Source: Cordilura impudica (lineage: Eukaryota > Arthropoda > Insecta > Diptera > Scathophagidae). Taken from it: DNA of 64,000 nt. Below, one piece after another: positions 42,884-55,487 of this stretch. A program made the translations under genes and the position numbers. Below the pieces are notes generated by a model. It saw nothing but the letters and a program-made list of their open reading frames with translations. It ran no database searches and was not told where the DNA came from. Positions within the stretch are counted from its first letter, which is position 1; each line of letters opens with the position of its first letter. The DNA is taken from NCBI GenBank assembly GCA_963682025.1, contig OY821517.1, positions 95,291,946-95,355,945 on the forward strand, written 5' to 3'.

Positions 42884-44934
42884 ACACTAGCCAACAAGGT
42901 TTTGGACTGCAGCAACCAAATATCTTTCCTAGGGTAATTTGGTGGGTTGAATTCAAATCTGTATATGGATTTTCTCTATCATGTCAGGTTTTCGTTTTTT
43001 ACATAAAAAATCATTAGTTTATTTAAAAATAAATTAATTTTCAAAAGTGAATGGCGTTATTTGAACGTCGTTTGTATTTTGTTGGCTTGATTTTACGTAT
43101 TAGAGTCCAGTAATAATCTTCCAGCATGCTTTTGTCCCAAAATCTTTGATAATTTCTTTCAATTTTCATTAAGTTTTCGTGAGCATACTCCCGTTGTTCG
43201 TCGCTCACCGGACCTAGGTTTTGTGGAAAAAAATCTAAATGCGAATGAAGAATATGCATTTTGAGTGACATTCGTGCACCTAATTCGTGATAATTTTTCA
43301 ATAATCCAGCAAAAATTTGTCTGTAGTTTTCACTCTTATTCTTTCCAAGAAAACTATCCACGATGCTCTTGAAAGATTTCCAGGCTGCATGTTCTTTCTC
43401 CAATAGACATTGTGAAAAATTGTCATCATTCAATAGCTTCCTGATCTGAGGGCCAACAAATATGCCTTCTTTGATTTTAGCTTATGAAACTTTAGGGAAA
43501 ACTGCTAACAAATATTAAAATTCTGCATCATCTTTGTCCAGAGCATTGACAAAGTTCTTAAAAAGGCCCACTTTTATGTGCAGCGGCGGAAGAAGAACGT
43601 CATTTGGATCAATAAATGGTTTATTTGAAATGTTTTGATTTCCTGGTGAATACTCAGCTCTTTTTGGCCACTCCTCTGACGCAATGATGACATGAAGCGC
43701 GACTAGCCCACAAACAAAGGAAACAACAATATTTTGTGAAATCTCCTTGCATACCAATCAACAAACCAATGACCTGAAACAGATTAATTTACAGTTATTT
43801 ACGATGGTCTATACTATATATACAAAGAAATTTATATTACATACCTTAAGGTCACCACAGATCTTCCATTTATGATCGTTGTATTTGAGTAATGTCAAAA
43901 TTTCTGCCAATGATTCGTAATTTTCCTTTGTATTAATGGCATGAGCAATTGGTGTGGATGGTTTTTCATTCCCATTATGCAAAAGAAGAGCCTTTAAGCT
44001 GTACTTAGAGACATCGATAAATAATCTCCATTCAGTTTTGTCATAAGGCTGGTTAATTTTTTTAAATAAACCATCAACATCAGTACAGTATAGAATAGAG
44101 TGTTTCTTCTATCTTCTATCTCTATAGATTTTTGTTTTTGTTCCAACTGCAAGATGTTTCCACTGCTGCATGCGTGAAGCTAGTAATTCTAAGTCTTGCT
44201 TCGTTAAATGTAAATCCCGAATTAGATCATTCAGCTCAGTTTGAGTCACTAAATGGCATTCATCATCAGCCTCATACACACTACCACTGCTGGTGAAAGA
44301 TGTTTCGGACTCACTGCTCGTAGCACTGGGGATGACTGGTAATGGATCATTTGGTGGTAATATTTCTTCGATTTTTCATATTGAATCCAGCAACTTTTGT
44401 TAAACAGAATTAACAATCGGTTTGGTGGTTACTTGTCTCTCTCCAATGTACTGGAATTGAAAAATCGAAATAGATTTTCTTGCCATTTGACCACTTGTAT
44501 AAAACAGTTCTGCAACTATTGCAAAACATTGTCGGTGTCCACGGTTTGTCCAAGTTTCTGACAGCAAAACCAAAATAATGTAAATATGCATATTTTAATG
44601 ACTCTGATATTGCATATGTTTTTTTCCTACCATATATTCACCACATACAAAGCAAAAATAGCTTGAATCAGTAACACACGACCTCCCTGACATGCTTAAA
44701 CGCTACTATTATGAAGATTTAGAATGAATGTGGGCTTCTGTCAAATTAATAATTGTGAAATTGTAGTCTCAGTATTGACTGTATTACAGTATTTCCAGCA
44801 TGTAATAAAAAATGAAAAAGACGTGATAGCCCAATTTTTATGCCAGATTCGAATTCAGCGCACCCAGATTAGTTAAAAAACATGCTTTGTTTCTGCAGTC
44901 AATTTTTTTTTTTTTTTAATTTGTAGACCAGTGT
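42884..44934 (-). mobile_element. Unassigned DNA transposon family Y, copy 2
   Basis: The ends ACACTAGCCAACAA (42884) and ACACTGGTCTACAAA (reverse complement of 44934) form an imperfect inverted repeat that continues to CTGCAG and GAATTCRAATCTG. The ends agree with those of the copy at 46670 (ACACTGCTCTACAAA). Flanking tetranucleotides GATT and AATT are similar but not identical. It holds a decayed minus-strand gene related to that of copy 1. Confidence 0.72.
43041..44695 (-). pseudogene. Family Y protein, decayed
   Basis: The minus strand starts MSGRSCVTDSSYFCFVCGEY, with a four-cysteine finger (CFVCGEY ... KPWTPTMFCNSCR) followed by HWREATNHQTDC and FC. The middle is interrupted by many stops. 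Later open parts read VLLPPLHIKVGLFKNFVNAL, EHAAWKSFKSIVDSFLG and HELGARMSLKMHILHSHLDF, then PVSDEQREYAHENLMKIERN to a stop at 43041. The same order of motifs occurs in the copy at 46670-49837. The family looks like a transposase (conserved D, H and E residues) but I cannot name it. Confidence 0.65.
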
Positions 44935-45362
44935 AATTAAGTTCATACAATAGTTAGAGAATTAAATTTATATGTTATAGTGAAACAATAAATTCTGATA
45001 TTTTATTTTTTACAAGTATTAGGTTTTCATTATATAAAGGTGTAAAAATTACACATTAGATAATAAGTTATATTCAGAGCCAGAATATTATTTAATGACA
45101 GATTAAACATTCGAAAAACATCAATTAAAAATCCAAAAAAAAAAAAAAATAATAATAATAATAATAAAATACTTAAAACCTAAGTGTGTCTAGTACAATA
45201 TACTCACGCAATGAGGTTGCTTTCAGAATTTATTTAATAAAGATAAATTATATAAATTCGCTATAAGTTCGGTATAAAATAACATCGGATAACGTTAGTT
45301 TTAGTCTATTTATGTTTACATGAGTTTATTATATAAACAATATAGAACTATTTCCAGTCGTT
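44935..45362. other. No gene seen; (AAT)n microsatellite
   Basis: AT-rich, with an A-run followed by AATAATAATAATAATAATAA at about 45146-45168. Confidence 0.6.
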
Positions 45363-46227
45363 ATCCCCATATAAAGCAGCCTCTCGATATTCAAATAAAT
45401 TGTACCATATCCACCAACGAAAAGAATTTAATAACTGCAATTAGTATCACTACGAATTTACTGCGAAAGCAATTTGGACGTATGTTCAGATGCTTGGTAT
45501 GTTTACATATTTAACATAAAATAAAGATTATAAAAATAATTTCTCCATTATGGCCCGAATGACATACAAATACAATTTTCTTTATCCAAATCTGACATTT
45601 AAGGATTGCGCACAAAAAAATTTTAACATATGCATATAAAATGCAATAATTTTTAAATAAATAACCATGCGTTTAAAGAAATGGATATAGAAAATGGGCA
45701 TAAACCAAATTTGAGTGTCATTTTTATTAATTTTTATATGGGGACTACGTCGAAAAATTAACCGATCCGGACCATATTTGGTAGTCACTTATTATTTGCA
45801 AAGACATATAGAAAACCAATTTGAGAAAAATCTGTGCAATATTTTTGTTTTTTTTTTTTTTATAGATTTAAGTGAAGATCGCGAACAGCTTTATATGGGG
45901 GCTATGACTAATAAATATCCTACATGGTTTATTTTTGGATGTGGGTGTAATAAATACAAACAAGCCAAACATAGATCTATATGATAATTTGGGTCTTATG
46001 GCAATTTAAGTCGACCTCATAGGGGTTATATATATGGGGACTAGGGGTCTAACCATGCATCGATTTTCACAAATTTGGATAGCGTCTTATGCCGAATAGA
46101 AGCTTATATCAAAATATATTCATATTTGTGACCTGTAGTATGATTACAAGGTCGGACGGACGGAAATCGGTAAATCGACTAGAAAGTGATTATGAGTTGA
46201 TCGGTATAATAAAAGATCCTATCGGTA
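45363..46227. mobile_element. mini-me/DINE-like fragments
   Basis: A reverse-oriented piece at 45363-45405 (CCCCATATAAAGCAGCCTCT) and a diverged forward copy from about 45664 (ATGCGTTTAAAGAAATGGAT) to 46227 (GATCGGTATAATAAAAGATC). The microsatellite has shrunk to GGTCGGACGGACGG. Confidence 0.6.
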
Positions 46228-47357
46228 GTCACATACCATCTGCTTCTTTTCCCACAGCTACAAATAACTTGCCAAACCAAAAACTTTTTCGGAAACTCTT
46301 GTATGTCTTAAATTCTTCTCGTACACTACGTCTAGTATAGACTACTTAAAAATCCACTCCTGGTAGCTGTGAGAAGTCTCCAAGCACATATTTTTCATCT
46401 TCCATAATGCAGTATTCATGCTAAATGAATTGCCTTCTGTACTTTATATTATTTGAGTGCTGTCTTCTTTTTCAATTTACATACGAAATACTCCGAGCAA
46501 TTGATTCTTTGAGCTTTTTTTCTCGCGGAAATATTAAAAATTTTCTTAAAAAGTTAAAATATGTTTCTTCTAACTTTGCTAGGGTCAGTATGGCCCTTTT
46601 CTGCCAATTGTCTGGCTTCTCTCAATAGTAAGATTTTTATTAAAAAAAATTCATTATTAAATATTGATAACACTGCTCTACAAAAAAAAAAAGGTAAATG
46701 ATATTGCAGTGGATTTAAGATAATTCGGCGGCGCTGATTTCGAATCTGCAACCAGTTTATTCAAATTGGCTCTAGATTTTGAACAATTCACGATTATATT
46801 TTTTTGCATTTCTCAACCGATTATTTCAATAAAAATTTTAAATTTAGTAGCCATAGCTCCAGAAAGAAAGCCCTTTACACAGCTTAACCCTACTTGCCTA
46901 CCCTATTTTTTAAATTTAAGTGTGTATAAATATCTCAAAAACTTTGGTAAATATAGTCGCTCAAAGTAAAAATTTAAAAAAATTTTAGGGTTTTTTTAGA
47001 AAAAAAAATTTTAATATAAGAAGAAGTCCGATTTTAAATATCAAAGCCAATTTTGAAAGGAAAAAGTCCAAAATTTGTATATATGTCATTTTGTATAAAC
47101 AAATTATATGAACTTTTAGAACCTTTTGTAATTAAATTTCGACTTAAAAAAAAATTTTTTTTTGGTGTACAATTCATATATTTAAAAACCATAAGTTTGC
47201 AGCCTATTCATATGACAGTTAAAACAAGATATAAATTATATTCTTTACCTAATGGTAATAAAATGAACAAAAAGTTATTTAAATATTTTTTTATTAGATT
47301 TTCTTTTATGGAAACTGTCAGAACAATCACGCTGAATGGACCAACAGTAGTCAGCCA

Positions 47358-48895
47358 TCATGTGTCTGTCCCATCTGCCCCTTGATACCTTTCCTCCATA
47401 ACTCTTATATCTTGATGGAACCTCTCTCCTTGTTCTTCGCTAAAATCGCCAAGATTATATGCAAATCTATCTAAGTGGCTATGTAGGTAGTGTACCTTTA
47501 TGCTCATATTAGCACCCAGCTTTTCAAAGTGGAGCAGCATATTCTTGACAAGCTCTTCATAATTGTAAGCTTTGTGGTTACCTACAGTTCCGACAGTTCC
47601 ACATTGTTCATATTGTTTTTAAAATTAAGATCGTTGATTAGCTTACGAATTTTAGGGCAATCAAATATTCCAGCTTTTAATTTCTCAATACTTAATCCAG
47701 GGAACGACTTACAAATGTATGCGAAGCAATTACCGTGTTTGTCCAAAGCCTTAACAAAATGTTTCATAAGCCCCAGCTTAATATGTAGCGGTGGTTAAAT
47801 TATTTTTTCCCTGTCCACCAAGGGCGCATTAATGATGTTCGCAGCACGTACAACCAGGCTTTTTCTTAAAGGCCAGGTCACTTGTTTCCAGTGATCTTGC
47901 TTTGCTCTACTATCCCACAAGCAGATAAAACAAGGATTTTTGGTATATCCACTTTGCTGCCCAAGCAAGAAGTTCAGCATTTTAAGATCAACACAAACAG
48001 ATAACTGATGTTGATGATAGCAGATCTTTTCTAATACCTTTTTGACATTTTCGTATTGTTCCTTAAGTTTTGTAGAGTGAGCAATTGGGATACAGCCATA
48101 TATGTTATTATTGTGCAATAACACACTTTTAAAGCTTCTAGTAAAGCTGTCAATGAAAAGGCGCCAGTCCTCTGGAATATATTCCATTCCCCATTTTACG
48201 AAAAAGTTCAGGAATATTATTGCAGTACACAAGATCTTCATCTTCGCTGAAATATGGCAGAAAGCCCTTGTCTCTTGTCCGATAAAAAGTTATTTTAGTT
48301 TCTGGCTGTAAGCAATTTTTTTCTTTTAGTCTGGATGCTAAAAGTTCAGCAACTTCCTTTGAGAGACTGAGGTCACGTATCAAATCGCTGAGTTCCTCTT
48401 GTCAGAATCGGTGAGATTTTCCAATATCTACTTCATACTCACTTTCACTGCTACCAACTGCTTCCATTTCATCTTCATATTGCACCAATATTGGAATGAC
48501 ATCGCTATGTGGTAAAGGCCGCTTAGCAGATTCCAAATTGGGATACTCCCACTTCTTCTTCTTGAATCGATTGAATCCATTTATATTTACCATACAAAAA
48601 TAGCAATCATTATAATGATTTTTTGGTTCCCTCCACAACATAGGCACACCGAACTTCAAACTGCGTTTTCATAATTTTTCCACAGTCGTAATGATTCTAC
48701 GCAATTTTTACAAACTTTATGAGGAACCCAAGGCTTCTCTTGATTGGTAATCGATATTCCAAAATGCTCCAAGTACAATTGCTTTACCATGTCGGTGATA
48801 TTTTCCTTTCTCTTTTCTTGAGCATATTCCCCGCAAATGTAGCAAAATGCATTCGTGCTGTTTGTACAATTATTTCGCGACGAAATCATTTTCAA
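47358..48895 (-). pseudogene. Family Y protein with four-cysteine finger
   Basis: ATG at 48895. A zinc-finger-like start (CYICGEY ... KPWVPHKVCKNCVESLRLW) is followed by MLWREPKNHYNDCYFCMVNI, an acidic Ser/Glu-rich linker, LSKEVAELLASRLKEKN, WRLFIDSFTRSFKSVLLHNN, VCVDLKMLNFLLGQQSGYTK with CFICLWDSRAK, FVKALDKHGNCFAYICKSFP, and MSIKVHYLHSHLDRFAYNLG followed by FSEEQGERFHQDI. Several frameshifts separate these blocks, and two extra bases near 47385 disrupt the last part. Conserved acidic residues and CxxC/H motifs suggest a DDE-type transposase with a zinc-binding insertion, but this is inference. Confidence 0.7.
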
Positions 48896-49010
48896 TGTGA
48901 ATGAAAATAATGTGATTTTAATTTATACTTTGAAAATCAGAATAGTTTTGCAACAACATCAATAGCTGCTGTTTTTAGAAAAAAAATTTTGACTTTGAGC
49001 GACTATATTT

Positions 49011-49217
49011 ACATAGCCACTTAGATAGATTTGCATATAATCTTGGCGATTTTAGCGAAGAACAAGGAGAGAGGTTCCATCAAGATATAAGAGTTATGGA
49101 GGAAAGGTATCAAGGCAGATGGGACAGACACATGATGGCTGACTACTGTTGGTCCATTCAGCGTGATTGTTCTGACAGTTTCCATAAAAGAAAATCTAAT
49201 AAAAAAATATTTAAATA
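49011..49217 (+). pseudogene. Inverted duplicate of the family Y C-terminus
   Basis: The plus strand reads HLDRFAYNLGDFSEEQGERF, then HQDIRVMEERYQGRWDRHMM and ADYCWSIQRD to a stop near 49217. It matches the end of the minus-strand gene at 47358 but lacks its two extra bases, so the C-terminus is in frame here. It has no upstream coding part and cannot be expressed as a protein on its own. Confidence 0.75.
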
Positions 49218-49841
49218 ACTTTTTGTTCATTTTATTACCATTAGGTAAATAATATAATTTATATCTTGTTTTAACTGTCATATGAATAGGCTGCAAACTT
49301 ATGGTTTTTAAATATATGAATTGTACACCACAAAAAAAATTTTTTTTAAGTCGAAATTTAATTACAAAAGGTTCTAAAATTTCATATAATTTGTTTATAC
49401 AAAATGACATATATACAAATTTTGGACTTTTTCCTTTCAAAATTGGCTTCGATATTTAAAATCGGACTTCTTCTTATATTTAAATTTTTTTTTCTAAAAA
49501 ACCCTAAAAATTTTTTAAATTTTTACTTTGAGCGACTATATTTACCAGAGTTTTTGAGATATTTATACACACTTAAATTTAAAAAATAGGGTAGGCAACT
49601 GTGTAAAGGGCTTTCTTTCTGGAGCTATGGCTACTAAATTTTCAAATTTTTATTGAATTAATCGGTTGAGAAATGCAAAAAAATATAATCGTGAATTGTG
49701 CAAAATCTAGAGCCAATTTGAATAAACTAGTTGCAGATTCGAAATCAGCAACCTCGAATTATCTTAAGTCCACTGCAAAGTTGTGCGACTTATTAATTTT
49801 GTTTTTTTTTTTTTTTTTTTTTTTTGTAGAGCTGTGTGATA

Positions 49842-50447
49842 TATGGAAAATATATTTTATCATATTTTACAAGGTTAACATGATTTCAAAAAATGTAATA
49901 AATTTAATTTAATAATATTTTCCAAATGAAAATGTATTTTTTAAATTTTACATTTAGTATTTGTAGATTTCTCAATATCCTCTTTGAGCCGAAGTGAAAT
50001 TCTATGCAGCTCCAACCTAATGTACATATCGTTAACACCATAGAAGGTAAGATTGCATTCAGAATGTAGTATGACAAGATTCAAAATCTGTATTCTTCGC
50101 ATTGAATATCATTAAATTACTTGAATATAAATTTTAGATTATATTCATTTGCCTTTGTTCCTAAACCAAGCATTTCCGTTCTTTAGAGCAAATACTCGTA
50201 TGGAATGCTTACATTGCGATCCCGTGAATAGTATTAACATTCAACTTCAATTTTGAGGCCTGATTTAAATATGTACAGAAACAAAAAAATTTTATAGAGA
50301 GCCAGACATGACAGTTAAAAGGATTTATTTAATAAAATGGGGATAAAATTTTGAGTATGTGAATCTGTGGGATTTGTTGGGAAAAACGAGCTTTGACATG
50401 GAATAAAACATCCGAAATCGTTTTTTTTTTCCATATTTATTGCTTTT
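49842..50447. other. No gene seen
   Basis: AT-rich sequence without recognisable features. Confidence 0.5.
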
Positions 50448-51267
50448 TATACCCTATAACTATAACATAATGAGTTTGTGCTGATGTTTGCTACTCTTAA
50501 TAATATTTAACCTACACCAATCTTTTATTATGCCGATCAATTGTTTATCTGTCTGTCCGTCTGTCTGTGTGTCCATGTAAACCTTGCAGGTCGCAAATTT
50601 GATTATATTTTTATAAAACTTGGTATATAAGCTTTTATCGGATATAGGATGAGCTCTATTAAAATTGGTAAAAATGGGTGCATGTTCAGACCTAGCCCTC
50701 ATACAAATAAGCCATATCGGACCGACGAAAATTGTTATTTTCCAAAATAAAAATAATAAAATTAATTTTACTCTGGCACAATTAACGAATTATAGCCCAT
50801 GGATAAAAATAAAAGTCAAACGAGGCCTAATGTTTTTCCGTCGTTTTTAATTAATAAACCAAAATATGGAATTTCGATTGATTTTACTCGATATCGAATG
50901 CGGAGATTTGCCCCCAGTAGTCAAACAATTAATCCTGTGAGATCGTTTTGAGTAATAGTCCTCATATCAAGCTGATTCCCGATCTTAACTTAAATATATC
51001 AATAAAAAAAATCGATGCACTATATTTTTTTTTTTTCATATATGTTTTTGAGACCATTTTTTGACCTAGTCCCCGTATAAAAATAAAATCAAATTTCATA
51101 TCTGAATGACACAAATTATAACAGTACTACTAAAAGTTGGTTTATGCTTATTTTCCATATCCAGTTATTGTCTCAGCAAAGTCGGATCCAAGACTCCTCC
51201 TCGAAATGTATGGTATAGGGTATCACATAGTCGTCGGTCTACACAGACTACAATTTTCTTACATGTT
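50448..51267 (-). mobile_element. mini-me/DINE-like repeat, diverged copy
   Basis: From TATACCCTATAACTATAACA to ACTACAATTTTCTTACATG, with GTCTGTCCGTCTGTCTGTGT at the microsatellite. Near full-length but strongly mutated. Confidence 0.65.
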
Positions 51268-53190
51268 TTTTATTTTTTTCGTGCGTCATGTTGGGGATTA
51301 TTGAAGGCAACGACTCCGTTAAATCCAATCACTAAAATTCAAAAATTGGTTTCAGCTGGGAATATGAAGCAAAAATTAACTAGCAACCCTGTAGATGCTC
51401 ATTAAAATATCATTAAACAAACTCTCAATACCATAAGGTAAAATAAAAAAGCAATCAAATGTAATTTTCTACTTTTGACGAAATATGAATAACAAAAACT
51501 TTATATTTTGACAACACCACGCCAGCAAACCTTTGATTTTAGGTATTTAAACTGTAATTACAATCAATCAGTCACATATGAACGTATTCTGGCTTCAGTT
51601 TGTTATTCATTAAGTATAAACAAAATTATGTAGTCAATTCACAATATGGATGCCATATATACATCAAAGTAATTATCAACTTCATTACAAATGTAAGTAG
51701 TGTAGCAATAAATATATATTTTAACCGTTCGAAGTATACAAATATTAAACCAGACTCTGCTGAATTACAGAATTACCTTGTTTTCAACGTATTAATAATT
51801 TAAGACCCATTTTGGAGGGTGTTGTGCGCATGTATGATTTTTTTTAGGTTATTAATAATATGATACAATAAACAAAAAGAAATTTTTTTAATTTAAATAT
51901 GATAATTATGTCTACATTCGTAATTTTTTAGTAAAAATTATTAAATTTATTCTTAAACTTAATCGTTCAATAGAGCAACATGCTGACATTTTCAATGCAA
52001 ATATCTGTTTCTATTACTTTGCATACAAATCTCTATGCAAATAATAACATCGAACTCCTTGGAAAGGAAGACAACACAAAGAACCAAGAAAAACTATTTC
52101 AAAATTCAGTTTGTGTATCACCTACTGCATTGTCAAATGAATGTATGTGTTTTGACTTGCAATACTGACTATTTTGATATATCTCGTATAATCTAGATTC
52201 GGGAATAACAAACAAATTTGAATAAATATATTTTATTTGTATGGCTTTAGAAATATTCAAATGAATATTAGAAGGTTGAGAGTATAAACACAATTAGAAA
52301 AATATCCAAAGCAATAACGAGCAACTTTAAAAATTGTAAATTTTATTGTTGATATTTGGTGTATTTTTTATTATAAAGTTCTCTAAATTAAGTGAGAGAA
52401 CTTTTCAATAATTTCCATAAACACACTGATCTTAGGCCTGACTTTAGGTAAGTGTGTTAATGTACATCTAATCAATTATAACATAACAATTATTACAATG
52501 GTTTATATAATCATTGATGAAGGCTCAATGCCATAAGGTAATTTAGGTTTTTATAAATATATGATTTCTAACGAATTCGGTTACTGTTACTGATTGGCCT
52601 TCATGTGGTAAAAACAAAGTTAGCTTGTTAAAAATAAGCAATTTTGGTTTCGCAACAAAATATTATTTTTTTTTTTTTTTTAAATAAAAGTTATGGCTTG
52701 TCCTAATTATGTGCTTATTTGAAAATAATGCTCAGAACTTCCTCAATATTAATTTATTTGTTACAATTAGAATTTATTTTCCAGGATAGGGAGTTAAATG
52801 AACTAAAATAAGATAAATTGCACCAACATCATAGTACATTTTGTTTTATTTGCTTGTGTTTCTACTTAGTTACACGGAGCTATGTCCATTTTAAAACGAC
52901 CATAATTTGCATGGGGGATTGCTTAATTAAGGGATAAATCGAAAGAGTTTTCGTCGTTTTAACAGATTACCATTGCGCCATACATTAATTAATTTCCCTA
53001 ATTCTGACATGATATTTTACGAGTAGCTACAAGTGACAAAAATATTTTTCCAACTGTTGCTGGTACCGTGTCATCGTTAAAAAAAAAATATGCCACTGAA
53101 AATTTATTTCCTTCCAGATTATGTTCGAAAATTTAGAATATCAAAGGACCTCGTGGAGTGTAATAATATAACCCATAACAACATAGTTTT
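51268..53190. other. No gene seen
   Basis: About 1.9 kb of AT-rich sequence with short open frames only. I cannot support any exon here. Confidence 0.5.
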
Positions 53191-53790
53191 TATTAAAACT
53201 CTTTGATCACAATTAAGTTCAAGTTTCAGATTGATTGAATGAGGGGCACTGGGGTTTAAATCACTCCGTGACTGTGTGTAACTATGCGTGACTATCTTTA
53301 AGTTAATATTTGTGACAAGTCTGTGGACCAAGTTTCAGATTGTTTGTATGAGGAGAAATAGGATTTAAATCACTCCGTGACTGTGCGTGTCTATGCGCGA
53401 CTGTGTCTGACTATCTTAAAATTAATATTTGGCCCTAACAAGTCTATGGACAAAGTTTCAGATCCATCGGATGAGAAGAAATGGGGTTTAAATCACTGCG
53501 TGCCTGTGCGTGACTATGCGTGACAGTGTATGACTATGTTAAAATTAAACTTTGGCCACAAGTCTATGGACAAAGTTTCAGATCGATCGGATGAGGTGAA
53601 GTGAGGTTTTAATATCTCCGTGACAGTGGGTGACTATGTGTGACTATGTCGAAGTTGATCTTTTTTCACAGCAAGTCTATTGACCTAGTTTAAGATCGAT
53701 CGGATAAGGTGAAATGGGTTTTAAATCACTCCGTGACTTTGCAAGACTATGGGCCAAGTTTCAGATCAATTGCATGAGGGGATGGGGTTG
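53190..53790. repeat. Tandem repeat of 109-124 bp units
   Basis: TTTAAATCACTCCGTGAC or a close variant recurs at 53255, 53364, 53488, 53607 and 53719, each followed by TGACTATG-rich text and ACAAGTCTATGGACAAAG. Five diverged units. Unit length varies with the number of internal GTGACTATG segments. Confidence 0.8.
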
Positions 53791-54194
53791 CCCCATGGCA
53801 GACAGACATACAGAGAGTATGAGTTAAAAGAAAGAGTTTAAAACAGACAAATAATTTTAAAATATTTAACGTCAATAAAGCGCCGAATCGTGAATAAAAA
53901 AGCTCGAAGAATAAGGATAATAAAGTTACTGTCCAAACAACTTTGGACACCAAAATAATAAAAGAAAAAAAAATTTGATTTTTTAACCTTTATTATTTTA
54001 ATATTAATCGTAATATTAGTTTAAGCAAAATCGCTTGAAAATAAATATACTTTGAATTGTTAGTTACCAACATTTAAATAATGGTTTAAAAGTAATTTCG
54101 AAAATTAGCATTAAATTGAAGTATAATAAAATTTTATTAAATTGAAGTATAATAAAATTGAACCGCGTTTTTGCAACTTACTTACCAGAGTATA

Positions 54195-54253
54195 CAGCTC
54201 GAGCTACTCGAGTGGCAAAAGAGCTACTCGAGCTTAGCGAGCAGCTCGAGTAG
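54195..54253. repeat. Cluster of CTCGAG palindromes
   Basis: Four CTCGAG hexamers occur within about 60 bases as AGCTCGAG, CTACTCGAGTGGC, GAGCTACTCGAGC and GCAGCTCGAGTAG. It stands just before the array of CTACTCGAAAA repeats. Confidence 0.75.
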
Positions 54254-54359
54254 TAAAAATTAACATTTTTCGTGTTTCAAACCATGTAAAACGATAAATA
54301 TTAAGTATTAAGTATAAAAAATGTATGCTTTTTGGAATCGTAAATTTCACTTGAATCGG

Positions 54360-55435
54360 ACTGTCCTACTGGCGTGGGCAAACTACTACTCGAAAAAGCT
54401 GGACGCTTTTCCATACAAATGTATGAAAATATTCACTTCATAGATGTTTGACTTCATTTAAAAAAAATCCCTAAATACATGGTATGATTTTATATATTTT
54501 GAAGTCAGTTAAGCAGATAGATTACCTTAACTATTAAAACATTCAGATAAAAACTATGGAGTGGGCTAACTACTACTCGAAAATGATCATCCACTTTCAA
54601 CTCAAATGTATGAAAATATGATCTTCGTATATGTTTGATGCCTATTTACAAAAAATGTTTCAAGAACACTTAGAGAAAGCTCTTAGTATTTTAATCTGAA
54701 TATATGTAGAGAATATGTTTTCAAAATTTTAAAGAATTTCGACAAAAATGTTGGCGTGTGGGAACAACTACTCGAAAAAGATCGGAAATTTTGCAAAAAG
54801 TGTAAAAAAAAAAAATTTAATTTTTTCACTGTCTCTAATTGATTATATTCATAGATTACTCATAAAAAATTCTAAACCATTCCGACCAAAATTGTGGCGT
54901 CGGTATAGCACTATTCGACTGATACAGATGTGTGAAAATATGCTCTTATTTGAGGTTTGATAATATTTTCCAGAAAATTTTCCATAATGACGTAATAAAA
55001 AATTATATTCATTAGCGCTGTGTATATAAATAGAACACTTCCTTCAAGTTTCAAAGCATTCCGCCAAAAATTGAAGCTTGGAGGAACTACTCTACTCGAC
55101 AAAAAACAGAAACTAAACAAAAATTTGTTTCTAAAAAAAAAATTTTTTTTCACTGCCCGTAATTGACCTTATTCACAGATGACTCTTATAAAAAATTAAG
55201 TCATTTCGAGTAAAATTGTGCTCTGGGCGAACAACTACTCGAAAAAGATCAGTCACTTTCTATACAAATGTGTGAAAAATTTTTATTTTAAGTTTGATGC
55301 AACTTTAAAAAAAATTCCATCACGACTTGCTAACATTTTTTACTATTTTTAGTTGCAAATATATCGAGATAATCCTCTTAAAAAAAAATACATTCCAACC
55401 AAGTTTGAATCCATTTACAATATTCTAAGAAGACA

Positions 55436-55487
<52 letters not shown>

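Larger units (their letters stand above)
46670..49837 (-). mobile_element. Unassigned DNA transposon family Y, copy 1, with long inverted ends
   Basis: Outer tips ACACTGCTCTACAAAAA (46670) and ACACAGCTCTACAAAAA (complement of 49837), each flanked by GATA (46666-46669 and 49838-49841). The left 0.8 kb (46670-47484) recurs inverted at 49011-49837 and includes coding sequence for the protein C-terminus, so the right end is a second, inverted copy of the left end. At about 48985-49010 a short text (ACTTTGAGCGACTATATTTA) that also occurs in both arms precedes the junction, probably the original right end. Confidence 0.78.

Noticed and set aside
49021..49440. Minus-strand open frame and its plus-strand partner at 47053-47385 as a duplicated gene
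   Set aside because: Both frames lie in the non-coding 3' part of family Y arms. They look alike only because the arms are inverted copies.
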